The notes beneath the pieces were generated by a model. The model searched no databases, was not told the origin of the DNA, and worked only from the letters and a program-made list of their open reading frames with translations. The translations under genes were made by a program, and so were the position numbers. Of a stretch of 49,610 nt of DNA, positions 1 through 9,033 are shown one piece after another (the first letter of the stretch is position 1; each line of letters begins with the position of its first letter). This stretch comes from Haloarcula japonica DSM 6131 (GTDB lineage Archaea > Halobacteriota > Halobacteria > Halobacteriales > Haloarculaceae). The stretch covers positions 1-49,610 of the forward strand of contig NZ_AOLY01000018.1 of assembly GCF_000336635.1 (NCBI RefSeq), read 5' to 3'.

Positions 1-155
1 TTAATCGCCTCGACGTCGTCGTGGTCGCGTTTGATGTACCATCCGACGAAGTCGTTCAACCCGATGGTTGGATAGTTCTTGACAGTCGCTAGAGCCTCGT
101 AGACGGGTTTGGCGCGACGGTAGTGCTCGCGGATGGCTGATTCGGAGAGCGTCAT
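1..155 (-). CDS. Conserved small acidic protein, cut by left edge
   Basis: The first 51 codons of a minus-strand gene run off the left edge. The protein begins MTLSESAIREHYRRAKPVYE and I do not recognise its family. The start is supported by a strong Shine-Dalgarno (GGAGG, about 164-168 on the minus strand) in the 39-base gap after the coupling-ATPase gene, so it is probably the next gene of the conjugation operon. The visible part is soluble, helical and charged, with no signal peptide. Function unknown; only its place in the operon suggests a link to DNA transfer. Confidence 0.7.
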   Translation of the reverse strand, partial: MTLSESAIREHYRRAKPVYEALATVKNYPTIGLNDFVGWYIKRDHDDVEAI

Positions 156-194
156 CTCGATTCCTCCTTCACCTCCTGAGCGGGAGCGAAACGA

Positions 195-3100
195 CTACGC
201 ACTGCCATCGCTCGGTTCCTCTAGCTCGCCGGCGTCGCGCAGCGCAATTCCGACGTAACAGCGCCGCGTCTGGCCGTCCAGCCACTGCTTGTCGCGCTCG
301 AACGCAACGTGGTCACGGAGGGCCTGTGTGAACCGATTTTTCGGCTTCACCTCGTACTCCCCGGCTGTAGCATATTGCTCGTAGGCATCGTAGACCTCGG
401 CGACAGCGACGACGCCGTCGTCGGCTTCGGTGAGCCGATCCCTGACGAATGCCTGAATGCCGTACGGATCCGCGTCGCCGTCCTCCTGTGCGTTGGAACC
501 GGCCGAGTTATCCGGGCTCTCGCCTGCCGGGTGGAGCGTCCCGTCCTGAACTGCGTCCACGAGTGCCGGAATCCTGGTGGATGTCTCCGTGTCTGGCGCG
601 TGGATTCCGAGCGTCTGGTCGCCCTCGGTGATCGCGATCGCATACGAGCGCTCCGTATAGTCAGGGACAGGCAGGTCGGAACCGGGCACAAATGGACGCT
701 TGACAGGCACCCAGTCCGATTCAAACGCTTGGCGTGACTCGTAGGACTCGGGCAGTTCTCCCGGCCTGAAGACGGTGTATGTCTCGCTCTCGGCGTCGTA
801 GCTGTACGTCGCGGGGAACTGGTCTTTTGACACGGCGTCGAACGAGTCGATCCGGGCGTGCTCGTCTCCGGCACTATCCTCGAGAACGAACGCATCGTCC
901 CGCTCGAACCAGCGGGTGTGGCGACTGCCGCCAGTCGCCGGTCGGATGGCCGTAACCCCATCCGCGGCTCGCGCACCGCCGTTGAATGTGACGTTGTGAT
1001 TCATTGTATACAGCCGTGTTTCCCCGGATGAGAGCTGATTTCGCGGCTCGCTCAGGATCTTCGCGAGCCGGTCGGCGATCTCTGCGGCTGGTTGATCGTC
1101 GTGGTCTGCGACGACGAACAGCGGGATTCGCTTCTTTTCTTGGGCCTTCCGGAGGTTCGTGAGCACCTTCGCTGGGCGGACGTGAGTGGTGGTTTCGACT
1201 TCGACCTGGAGCTCCGAGCCGAGATCCGAATGCGTCGCGATGGCGTCGGGGCGAGACTCCCCGTTTTGATCGAGGACCTCTACGGAGAACCCTGCCGTTG
1301 CGAGCGCCCGCTCAACCGTATTGAGGACTGAATCGTGGTGCTCGCCCCCGCCGGTCGGTGACGTCGACGTGTCGGCCGTGGCTGCCTGCTCCCCCTCGTC
1401 TGTGAGCCGAACCTGAACCGATGATGCACCGTCCGGGAGATCGACCTCGATGAGAGAGGATGCTTCCCGCACCTCCGGGAGCGTCTCGTAGCCCTGTGCC
1501 TCGATGGTGCCTTCCTCGATCCGAGAGAGTAGTTCCTCGTCGACGTCCTCGACGGACACCCAACCGTTCGTCTCGCGGACGTCGTTCGACAGCTGAACAG
1601 CGCGAATCGCACGAGCCATCGCGACTTCTAACGGCAGGTCGTCGGCATTCTCCAGAGCAACATCAGTCGCTGCGTCACGGCTCTCCACGGTCGTTCCGCC
1701 AGCCACCCCGTACTCCTCGCGGGTATGCTCGTGAACAGCCTCCAAGGCATCTTGGAACCGCTCGTCCTGCGCCCCGGTCAGTGGCTGCTCGCTGTCGGGG
1801 TGTCCGGGCGGAATCGGAAGCGGTTCGATACTGAACGGGTCGGGGCCGGTTTCGCCGAACTCCGGACTCGGGAGCTGGGCGATCCACTCACCACGCGGGA
1901 GCGAACTGATACGGTTCTTGAACTCGACGGGGTCCATCGCCTCGTGTGACAGCGCTTCGGCGATGTCGGCGTCGACGGCGATCTTCCCGACGAGGGGACT
2001 CCCGATGTTGTTCAGAACGTTCAGGTAGACCTCTCGGTTGCCCGCCTCCTTCATCTGCTCGGGGAACTGCGTCACGAGTTCGATGGACAGTCGGAACTCC
2101 CGCCCCTTTTCCAGCAGCGTCGTCAGCGTATCTGAGACGACGACGGAGGACGCCTCGTCGATGAGTAGGTTCGCGACGTAGTCGTCCGGCTTGCGGGCCA
2201 ACTCGTCCCCGTCGCGACGCTTGACGGCGTCGTAGAGTTGCGTCAGAATGACGCCGGTCATCACGCGGGCAGCCTCATCGCGGAGATCGCCGAGGTCGAA
2301 GATGACCACCTTCTCCTCGTCGAGGAGGTCACGGAAGTCGAACTGCGACTCGGTGTTGTTGAAGATCCGCCGAAGATGGGCGTCCTGGGTGATGTAGTCC
2401 ATCCGGTTGCTGATGCCGCTGACGACGTTCGAGAACGTCGCCGGGTTCGAGCGGAGGTGGCGCTCCAGTTTCTCGGCAACCTGTGGGTCGCTTGCCCGTG
2501 GTGCATCCTCCGGAGTGGAGTCCGGCGGGCCGGCGGCGTGGAACTGCGTGACCGCGTGTTCGAACTGGTCGTGGGTGAAGTAGTTCGTATCCTGGCGGAA
2601 GTGCCCGTTTTCGAGGCCGTACTCCTCGTCGTACATCGCCTTGATGAGGTACTTGATGAGCGTCGGCGAGGCGATGGCGTCTTCGTACCGCTCCGGCCCC
2701 ATCACGAGCTTGATGAGCTCCTCGTAGTGGTCGGCCTTGTCCTGAATCGCGTCGACGCGACGAACGCCATCTTCCAGCGCTGGCGTGATGTCGAAGAACG
2801 CGAAGCCAGGCAGGATGTCGGGCACCGAGAAGTGGAGGACGTTCTCCTCGAGGTCTGTGGTGCCGAAGCGCTTCGCGTGAGCCCGCATATAGTTCTCGGG
2901 GAGGTTCCCGCCTTTGGAGTCGATCAGGAACACAGGGCCCGTGGTCTGGTCGTACAGGGAGAGCGCGTCGTTGATCAGCGCGATTGATTTGCCGGCGCCG
3001 CTCTTCGCGAACCGACCGACGTGGAACGGCAGTAGATGTGGTGGAATCCGCATCGCCTCCGGCGTGGGCGTGCCGTCTTCCCCGAGACCGCGGCCAATAG

Positions 3101-4559
3101 CCATCCCTGCGTCCGTGAAGGCATCCATATGGTCCTGCGCGGGGAGCGGCAGAGGCGTACGGCTCTCGGGCTCGGCATCGGACCCCCGCCCACCCTCGGT
3201 CGTGAGATCGGTCGCCGGCGGGACGACAACGAAGTTCGCGAGTTCAGCTGGTCCGAGGACGAGATCGGGGCGGGTCTTCCGCCAGTCACTCTTCGTCGTC
3301 AGGCTGGCGTTGAACACGCGGTTGGCGTGCTTCTTAGCTCGCCGTTTCTTTCGGAGTCCACGTCGGACACGCTTCGGTCGCACCCGATAGTGTGGCCCGT
3401 TCAGGTGGTCGAACACCGATCCGATGTCATCGAGACGGTGGCCGACGCGCTCTTGCTGTCGGTCGGAGGTCACCAGCGAGAGCGCCCGCATATTCACGGT
3501 GAACGTCTGCTGTGGCTCTTTTTCGTCGATGGACTCGACACGTTCCCGGCCACCGATGTCGAGATACCGGCGTTGCCGTCCGGTGTTCGAGGGGCTGTGG
3601 GGTTCGTGCTCCGTATTTCCGAGAAGTTCCCCCGTGAACCAGTCGACAATCCTGTCCTCGCCTTCGCGGAGCTTCCGCTGGCGCTCGCGTGCCTCGTGCG
3701 TCCAGTCCGGCTTCCGCTGGAAAAGTACCTGAAACGCGATCGGATGTTCGGCACGGGTTAGCTGGTCGATGAGAGACGCGAGTGGGGCCCTCGCGTGGTC
3801 GTCGTCCTCGTCTTCCGTGTTCGTAAATTGAGGCAACGTCGTCATCCAGTCCTCACGACGGGTAGCCTGCCCGTGCCAGGTGATTCCGAGCGGTGTCGTG
3901 TCGTCGACGCTCATCTGTGTCTGCCTCGACTGATGATCGACGTCGTGCTCTGAGTCGGTCGGCTCACTCACCGGAGGTTTGTCACTCGATTCGGTTCCGA
4001 ACAGTAATTCGGCGTCGTCTACCGACTTGGGGTCCTCCGAGACCATACTGCCACCGTCACCGACCGGCTCCTGCCTCGTCGCGTCGAAGGGCGTTGCGGG
4101 CTCAGAGTCGGAGTGTGGGTCACCGCGGGTGTCCTCAGAGGACCTGGTATTCATCTCGTTGCGGTCGTTGCCCCTCTGACTACTGTCGTGAGGCGGCTCT
4201 GCTGGCGACGGGAGCAGCTTCGCCTCCAAGTCGAGCGTCACCCGCTCGAACGTCACCGTCGGTGGATACAGCGTCCGGAGACGCTCCTCGAGGGCATCCA
4301 TCCGGCGGTCGGCCCCATAGTAGAACTCGACCGGCTCGTCTGCCCCCTCACTCACTGCGAGAAACTCGAATACTGGCGGTGGATCGCCGAATGGCCCGAT
4401 ACTCGCGAGAAGCCCGTCGTTGCCGGCGTCGAGGCCGTGGAGGCCGGCTAGCTGCCGGACCACGGTCTCCGGCGCGAGGTCACTCCGGGACGGCGTAATC
4501 CGGATGTACTCGTCGCCGCTATCCGCAGCCGAGGGGTCTGATGAACGCTGGTCAGTCAT
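195..4559 (-). CDS. VirD4/TraG-like type IV coupling ATPase with extra C-terminal domains
   Basis: A 1454-residue protein of the HerA/VirD4/TraG ATPase group, expected to pump DNA through the conjugation channel. Visible parts: a long, low-complexity acidic region (about 100-260); Walker A with key residues SGAGKS near 518-523; a Walker B with LLIDEAS near 797-805, followed by the sensor-like VTQFPEQ. At about 1075-1160 there is a separate domain with an RPDAI strand and an EVETTT strand that resembles a PD-(D/E)XK nuclease fold, and after it further regions of unknown type. There is no clear N-terminal membrane helix, unlike classical VirD4. It overlaps the VirB4 start by 8 bases, so the two are translationally coupled. 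It is much longer than bacterial VirD4 (500-700 residues). The ATPase call is firm; the coupling-protein role is inferred from neighbours. Confidence 0.85.
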   Translation of the reverse strand: MTDQRSSDPSAADSGDEYIRITPSRSDLAPETVVRQLAGLHGLDAGNDGLLASIGPFGDPPPVFEFLAVSEGADEPVEFYYGADRRMDALEERLRTLYPPTVTFERVTLDLEAKLLPSPAEPPHDSSQRGNDRNEMNTRSSEDTRGDPHSDSEPATPFDATRQEPVGDGGSMVSEDPKSVDDAELLFGTESSDKPPVSEPTDSEHDVDHQSRQTQMSVDDTTPLGITWHGQATRREDWMTTLPQFTNTEDEDDDHARAPLASLIDQLTRAEHPIAFQVLFQRKPDWTHEARERQRKLREGEDRIVDWFTGELLGNTEHEPHSPSNTGRQRRYLDIGGRERVESIDEKEPQQTFTVNMRALSLVTSDRQQERVGHRLDDIGSVFDHLNGPHYRVRPKRVRRGLRKKRRAKKHANRVFNASLTTKSDWRKTRPDLVLGPAELANFVVVPPATDLTTEGGRGSDAEPESRTPLPLPAQDHMDAFTDAGMAIGRGLGEDGTPTPEAMRIPPHLLPFHVGRFAKSGAGKSIALINDALSLYDQTTGPVFLIDSKGGNLPENYMRAHAKRFGTTDLEENVLHFSVPDILPGFAFFDITPALEDGVRRVDAIQDKADHYEELIKLVMGPERYEDAIASPTLIKYLIKAMYDEEYGLENGHFRQDTNYFTHDQFEHAVTQFHAAGPPDSTPEDAPRASDPQVAEKLERHLRSNPATFSNVVSGISNRMDYITQDAHLRRIFNNTESQFDFRDLLDEEKVVIFDLGDLRDEAARVMTGVILTQLYDAVKRRDGDELARKPDDYVANLLIDEASSVVVSDTLTTLLEKGREFRLSIELVTQFPEQMKEAGNREVYLNVLNNIGSPLVGKIAVDADIAEALSHEAMDPVEFKNRISSLPRGEWIAQLPSPEFGETGPDPFSIEPLPIPPGHPDSEQPLTGAQDERFQDALEAVHEHTREEYGVAGGTTVESRDAATDVALENADDLPLEVAMARAIRAVQLSNDVRETNGWVSVEDVDEELLSRIEEGTIEAQGYETLPEVREASSLIEVDLPDGASSVQVRLTDEGEQAATADTSTSPTGGGEHHDSVLNTVERALATAGFSVEVLDQNGESRPDAIATHSDLGSELQVEVETTTHVRPAKVLTNLRKAQEKKRIPLFVVADHDDQPAAEIADRLAKILSEPRNQLSSGETRLYTMNHNVTFNGGARAADGVTAIRPATGGSRHTRWFERDDAFVLEDSAGDEHARIDSFDAVSKDQFPATYSYDAESETYTVFRPGELPESYESRQAFESDWVPVKRPFVPGSDLPVPDYTERSYAIAITEGDQTLGIHAPDTETSTRIPALVDAVQDGTLHPAGESPDNSAGSNAQEDGDADPYGIQAFVRDRLTEADDGVVAVAEVYDAYEQYATAGEYEVKPKNRFTQALRDHVAFERDKQWLDGQTRRCYVGIALRDAGELEEPSDGSA

Positions 4560-6639
4560 CCTCCTGTGAACCAGTACTGGGTGGGTCGCCGCCGTCGGCC
4601 CGAGCGCCGGCGGGTCGACTGTCCGGACTCGTCACGCTCGCACTCGACTCGGGTTCGAGATCGGCCACGTCCGCAGCGCCGCCGTCGATGACGTGGGCCT
4701 CGTAGTCACTTGCCCGAATCCGTAGTGGGAACCAGCCTTCCTGGTCGATACCGACGAGCGCCTCCGAGTAGCCGTCCTCGTCCTCGCCGGCCTTCGCGGA
4801 GGTGACCCAGTTCACCTGTCGCTCGCTGAGGTCGAACCACTTGGCGATCTTCTCTTTCTCCTCGTTGACGCGGTGGAGGACGGTCAGCGAACAGAGGTTC
4901 GCGATGGTCCGCGCCTCCGGCGTCAGCGCGAATTCACCCCCCGTTTGCGTGATGAATTCGAGGCTCAGATCGAAGTGGCGGCTGTGCCGGACAGCCGTCT
5001 CCAGGAAGTCCAGGGAGACGGCGTCGTTCATCAGGTAATGCGCCTCGTTGATACAGAAGACGACGCGCTTGTCGGTCTGCTTGACCCGCTCGTAGACACT
5101 ATTGAACAGCACCTGCATCATTAGGCTGGTCTCCGCTCGGCCGCGGGTGCCCTCCTCCTGATGGAGATCGAGGTAGATGACCTTCGAATCGAGGTCGAAC
5201 TCGGAAGGCCGTGCCAGATTCTCGAGTTCACCGCCCTCGCGGAACGACGGCCGGAGGTCCTTGAGCAGCGACTGGGCATCAGACTGGACGGCCTCCTGCT
5301 CTCCGTCAGTGACGTAGCCGTACTCCTCGGGGTCTTCCACCATCTCCTCGAGGACCGTAATGACATCGTGGATGGTAGGCGAGTCTCGGGTATGCGTCTC
5401 CGGGTCGCGGGTGATCCCGCGCTTCTCGTAGGCTTCCTGGACGGCCCGCCGGAGCGTCTGGTTGCGCTCGCCGAGTGGGTGGTCTGCGACGTGCTCGAAG
5501 AAGGTCGCGAAGAAGGTCATCACCCAGTTGATTTGCTCGCCCCACGGGTCGAGATCGTCGACCTCTTGGAGGACGTGGTCGGGCGTCGGTTTGATTTCCA
5601 GCGGGTTCAGGCCCCGCCGCCCACCGACCGTGATACGCTCGCCATCGAGCGCCTCGTTGACGCCGGCGAACCCCCGCATCGGGTCGAGCATAATGATGAC
5701 CGTATCCTCGTCGAACATGGCTCGCCGCACCAGCCGGAGCTTCGTCGCGAAGGATTTGCCCGCGCCGAGCCGGCCGATAACCATCATACAGTAGCCGGTT
5801 TGCCGCTTGAACCGGTCGAGAATGAGCGGGCTCGAATTCAGCGCGTACGTTCCGTACTCGATACCGGGTTCCGCAAACGCACCGGAAACGAAGGGGAACA
5901 TCGCGCCGACGGCCCCGCCGAGCATCGGCGTCTTGCTGTCGAGCGTCTCGTTGAACTGGTCCAGGGCGATCGGGCTTGCTGACGTGAAGGTCTTCAGCTG
6001 GGACCATCGGGGCGTCACCGGGGTCAGATTCGCGGGGGCCTGCCGGGCCGTCGTCGACACCGACTCAGCGTCGATGTTGTCACGCTCGTCGCCCCTGACC
6101 GTGAGATACATCGAGACGTCGAACGCCTGCATCGTCGTGTTCCGGAGGACGTCGTACATCTCTTGGTGGTCCTCGAGGTCTTTCTCGACGCCTCGCGCAC
6201 TCGCCCGATGTTTCTCGGTCAGATACTCGTAGTCGGCTTCGAGGTCCTCGATCTTGTTCTCCAGCGAATCCAGTGTCTCCCGCGTATCGCGGGGGTCGAT
6301 GTGGATACTGACATCCGTCTGCTGGGTCTCTGCTGCGGCGTACAACTTCTCGAGGAAGCCATCCATCGGCGCGTCGGGGTATTCGCCAACCCACAGACTC
6401 TGTGCCCACTGGTGGTCCGTCCTCAGAGCGCTGGGCGTGCGCTCGATACTCGACGGCGTAACGACGGTCTGGTGGATTTCGGGGATGCCATTGACCCCCT
6501 CACCGTCGGCCTCGTAGTCGACGGGGAGCTGTGATTCGGCATCATTCGGTTCTTGGTCGTCTGGAGCGTTTTCTGCGGTCGTCTCGTCGTCAGTTTCCGA
6601 GCTATTCGAGCCGGTGAAGGGGAGCAGTTTTCTAATCAT
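4552..6639 (-). CDS. VirB4/TraC-like conjugation ATPase
   Basis: A 695-residue ATPase of the VirB4/TraC family, which powers assembly of the type IV secretion channel at the inner face of the membrane. Walker A (GRLGAGKS) lies near residues 289-296, a second family block (LDPMRGFAG) follows shortly after, and the Walker B region reads VVFCINEAHYL near 522-532, with a typical ITQTGGEF sensor segment after it. The N-terminal 60 residues are acidic and disordered. The N-terminal VirB4 domain looks short; the neighbouring PrgI-like protein may supply part of it. The start ATG is at 6639. The gap upstream now contains a TnpB element on the opposite strand, which separates this gene and the coupling ATPase from the rest of the operon. 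Confidence 0.9.
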   Translation of the reverse strand: MIRKLLPFTGSNSSETDDETTAENAPDDQEPNDAESQLPVDYEADGEGVNGIPEIHQTVVTPSSIERTPSALRTDHQWAQSLWVGEYPDAPMDGFLEKLYAAAETQQTDVSIHIDPRDTRETLDSLENKIEDLEADYEYLTEKHRASARGVEKDLEDHQEMYDVLRNTTMQAFDVSMYLTVRGDERDNIDAESVSTTARQAPANLTPVTPRWSQLKTFTSASPIALDQFNETLDSKTPMLGGAVGAMFPFVSGAFAEPGIEYGTYALNSSPLILDRFKRQTGYCMMVIGRLGAGKSFATKLRLVRRAMFDEDTVIIMLDPMRGFAGVNEALDGERITVGGRRGLNPLEIKPTPDHVLQEVDDLDPWGEQINWVMTFFATFFEHVADHPLGERNQTLRRAVQEAYEKRGITRDPETHTRDSPTIHDVITVLEEMVEDPEEYGYVTDGEQEAVQSDAQSLLKDLRPSFREGGELENLARPSEFDLDSKVIYLDLHQEEGTRGRAETSLMMQVLFNSVYERVKQTDKRVVFCINEAHYLMNDAVSLDFLETAVRHSRHFDLSLEFITQTGGEFALTPEARTIANLCSLTVLHRVNEEKEKIAKWFDLSERQVNWVTSAKAGEDEDGYSEALVGIDQEGWFPLRIRASDYEAHVIDGGAADVADLEPESSASVTSPDSRPAGARADGGDPPSTGSQEDD

Positions 6640-6779
6640 TGGTTCAGGGCTTTGATCGGTTGGGGCTGGTGGTATCCGAATACCGAATCGTTGGACTCTG
6701 CGTCTTCGATATTCGAGGAAAACGATGCTCTCAGCCGAACCGCATTAATCTCATAATCATGGCGTTGTTGGCATAGGTT

Positions 6780-8012
6780 ATGGAGGTCTGCCGTACCGTC
6801 CAGGTCAAGCTTGAGGTGACCGAGGACCAAGCAGACCTGCTGCACGAAACGATCGACGAATTCCTGTGGGCAGCCAACTACGTTGTCGACGCTGCGTGGG
6901 ACGGGGAGTGGGCTGAAACCCGCTCTTCCGTACTCCACAGCGAGACCTATGAGGACGTTCGTGCTCGGACAGGCCTCCACAGTAACCACGTGCAATCCGC
7001 TCGTGACTGCGCTATTGATGCGCTCAAAAGCGTCGTCACCAAGTGGTCGGAGGGCAAGTCCGCATCTCTGCCGACCTTCACCACCCCATTTTGTGAATAT
7101 AATCAGCGAAATGCGACGTTCCACGACGATCACGCTTCGCTGAGTACTGTGGATGGACGCATCACCGCCGAGTACGTTCTGCCCGACGAAGTCCGTGATA
7201 CGCCCCACGCTGAGTACCTGCACTCTGACGATTGGGAGACGACTATCGCGACTCTTCATCATCGTCGTGGTGATTTCTACCTTCACGTCCGAACAAAGGC
7301 GGACGTGGACGACCCCAAGCCAGTCGAGAACGGAGCGGTTCTCGGCGTGGACCTTGGGGTCGAGAATATCGCCGTCACCTCGACTGGCGTGTTCTGGTCC
7401 GGCAACGAATTGAACCACTGGCATGATGAATATGCTCAGCGACGGAACTCGATCCAACGGTGTGGTTCGAGATATGCCCACGAAAATATCCAAGCAATCG
7501 GCCGACAGGAGACCGGTCGCTTCAAACAATCGCTTCATCGCATCGCGAATGGCATTATCGAAGAAGCCGTCAGTACCGGCTGCACGGTGATTGCCTTCGA
7601 GGACCTGAAGGGTATCCGAAATCGAATGCCCGGCGCCAGGGAATTCCACGAGTGGGCGTTCAACCGACTCTACGAGTACGTCTCCTACAAGGCCGAAGAA
7701 CGAGCCATCACCGTTGAAAAGGTCAACCCAAAGAATACCTCGCGCCGATGTTCCTCCTGTGGATGCTCGCGCGAGGGCAATCGCCCGTCGCAGGATACCT
7801 TTCGATGTCAGTCCTGTGGGTACGAGAACCATGCGGACTACAACGCGGCTAAGAACGTCGGGTATCGACTCCTTCGCAACCAAAATGGGGGCGAAGGAGG
7901 CGCACCCGTAGGCGTGCGCTTGAACACCGGAATGATGACCGCGAACGGCATTCAATCCGTACCGGAATCGGTTCGAGCGGGAATTCATGGTGAAATCCAC
8001 TCCACTGGGTAG
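6780..8012 (+). CDS. tnpB: TnpB RNA-guided nuclease of an IS1341-type element
   Basis: A complete 410-residue TnpB (IS200/IS605 OrfB). The RuvC-like acidic residues are all present: D191 in DLGVENIAVT, E274 in AFEDLKGIR and D353 in HADYNAAKN. The zinc finger uses C324/C327 and C343/C346. There is no TnpA, so this is an IS1341-type element that must be moved in trans. TnpB proteins cut DNA next to a short target-adjacent motif using a guide RNA from the element's right end, which helps the element persist. It lies antisense inside the conjugation operon; its stop is one base from the end of the PrgI-like gene. A TTGAT at 6652-6656 resembles the insertion motif of ISDra2-like elements and may mark the left end (inference). 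Confidence 0.93.
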   Translation: MEVCRTVQVKLEVTEDQADLLHETIDEFLWAANYVVDAAWDGEWAETRSSVLHSETYEDVRARTGLHSNHVQSARDCAIDALKSVVTKWSEGKSASLPTFTTPFCEYNQRNATFHDDHASLSTVDGRITAEYVLPDEVRDTPHAEYLHSDDWETTIATLHHRRGDFYLHVRTKADVDDPKPVENGAVLGVDLGVENIAVTSTGVFWSGNELNHWHDEYAQRRNSIQRCGSRYAHENIQAIGRQETGRFKQSLHRIANGIIEEAVSTGCTVIAFEDLKGIRNRMPGAREFHEWAFNRLYEYVSYKAEERAITVEKVNPKNTSRRCSSCGCSREGNRPSQDTFRCQSCGYENHADYNAAKNVGYRLLRNQNGGEGGAPVGVRLNTGMMTANGIQSVPESVRAGIHGEIHSTG

Positions 8013-8013
8013 C
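7860..8013 (+). ncRNA. Candidate omega (guide) RNA scaffold of the TnpB element
   Basis: The 3' end of tnpB can fold strongly. A perfect 9-bp stem pairs 7869-7877 with 7891-7899, and immediately after it a 6-bp stem pairs 7900-7905 with 7914-7919. TnpB guide RNAs are known to be derived from the 3' end of the gene and the adjacent right end, with the guide read from flanking DNA. Here the flank would be the antisense 3' end of the PrgI-like gene. The exact 3' boundary is not visible. Confidence 0.45.
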
Positions 8014-9027
8014 CTACGACTTGGTGATGACCGGAGACGTGCGGAGCACCTGTTCGGGGTCGCCGTACTCGATTTCCGTGCCTGTCCAGTATTCCGCGAC
8101 CAGGCGGGTGAGTTCGGCCGCATCGACGGGGCGGGTGTCACACCCCTCGATCCCGCGAAGGCCGCGCTCGACCCGCCGGCGCCGCTCGTCCAGTTCCTCG
8201 AGCATCGCAGCTCGCTCTTCCTCCTCCGGCGGCGCCGTGACAATCTGGACGAGGATCCCCAGCACGGGTATCCCAGCGAGCTTTTCGAGGAGGCTGGCCC
8301 GTTCGTACCGGACCTCTTCGGGCCGAACCGGGAGCAGGACGTAGTGGTCGCGAATGGTCATCTGGCGCTGCGCCAGCTCCCGGTCGTACCAGTCGACGTA
8401 GTGCTCGATGAGAGCCTGGAGTTTCTCGTTGGATTTGACATCCGGATCGCTCAGGCGATCCTCGTACCGTCCGACGTACTCGTCGGCCGGGAACGACTGC
8501 GTCGTCGAATAAATCTGAATCGGGAACTCGACGGTCGTATTGACGAAGTCCTGGAAGGCCTCCGTCTTCTGGGCCCACTCGTCGTCGGTCGAGAGCGCCA
8601 TCGTTGGCGGCGACACCTGGACCGCCCCGACGAGGGCCCGATCCGTCCGCTCGATCGCGTCGTGACGTGGGTAGACGCGCTCGACGTGGGTGTACTCTTT
8701 CGCCTCCTCGTGGGCAATTTCCGTCTCGCTACGGTGGAAGTTCACGAACAGGCCGAGCCAGTCGAGACTGTTGGTGTAGCCGGGGGTGAGATAGACGAAC
8801 AGCCCACCGAACGCAATCGCAATCGCCGCGAGGGGGATCGTGAGGGCTGACACCGGAACGCCGCGAACGCTGAGTGACGGTGGGATGACGACCTGCGTCA
8901 CTAGGACTACCAGGACGCCGGGAAGCCCGGCGACGGCAAGGTCCGTCAGCGAGTACTTCCCGAGGAACTGGGTGTCGGTACCGAGCGACTTCGGAATGCG
9001 TTTCGCGGGGTCTGTTGCGGAGCTCAT
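8014..9027 (-). CDS. PrgI/VirB3-like membrane protein of the conjugation apparatus
   Basis: A 337-residue protein with a cytosolic start (KRIPKSLG), two closely spaced membrane helices near 28-50 and 58-80, and a long cytosolic region. This layout matches PrgI-family/VirB3 proteins. The C-terminal 250 residues resemble the N-terminal domain seen in VirB4 proteins, so VirB3 and the VirB4 N-terminus may be joined here while the ATPase is separate. It starts 6 bases after the end of the VirB6-like gene. Before TnpB insertion the VirB4 gene probably followed within about 20 bases. The family call rests on topology, length and context rather than a diagnostic motif. Confidence 0.65.
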   Translation of the reverse strand: MSSATDPAKRIPKSLGTDTQFLGKYSLTDLAVAGLPGVLVVLVTQVVIPPSLSVRGVPVSALTIPLAAIAIAFGGLFVYLTPGYTNSLDWLGLFVNFHRSETEIAHEEAKEYTHVERVYPRHDAIERTDRALVGAVQVSPPTMALSTDDEWAQKTEAFQDFVNTTVEFPIQIYSTTQSFPADEYVGRYEDRLSDPDVKSNEKLQALIEHYVDWYDRELAQRQMTIRDHYVLLPVRPEEVRYERASLLEKLAGIPVLGILVQIVTAPPEEEERAAMLEELDERRRRVERGLRGIEGCDTRPVDAAELTRLVAEYWTGTEIEYGDPEQVLRTSPVITKS

Positions 9028-9033
9028 GGGTTG

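Noticed and set aside
2238-2987. Long plus-strand frame inside the coupling ATPase gene
   Set aside because: Antisense shadow of a high-GC gene; no initiation signal and repetitive Val/Glu-rich composition.
5161-5982. Plus-strand 273-codon frame inside the VirB4 gene
   Set aside because: Antisense shadow of the VirB4 coding frame.
6636-8243. 535-codon open frame antisense to tnpB
   Set aside because: It is a mirror of the GC-rich tnpB codons, has no domain or start signal, and runs into both neighbours. Its last 25 codons outside tnpB, overlapping the VirB4 start as ATGA, looked like a real gene tail, but the gap is better explained by the element's left end.
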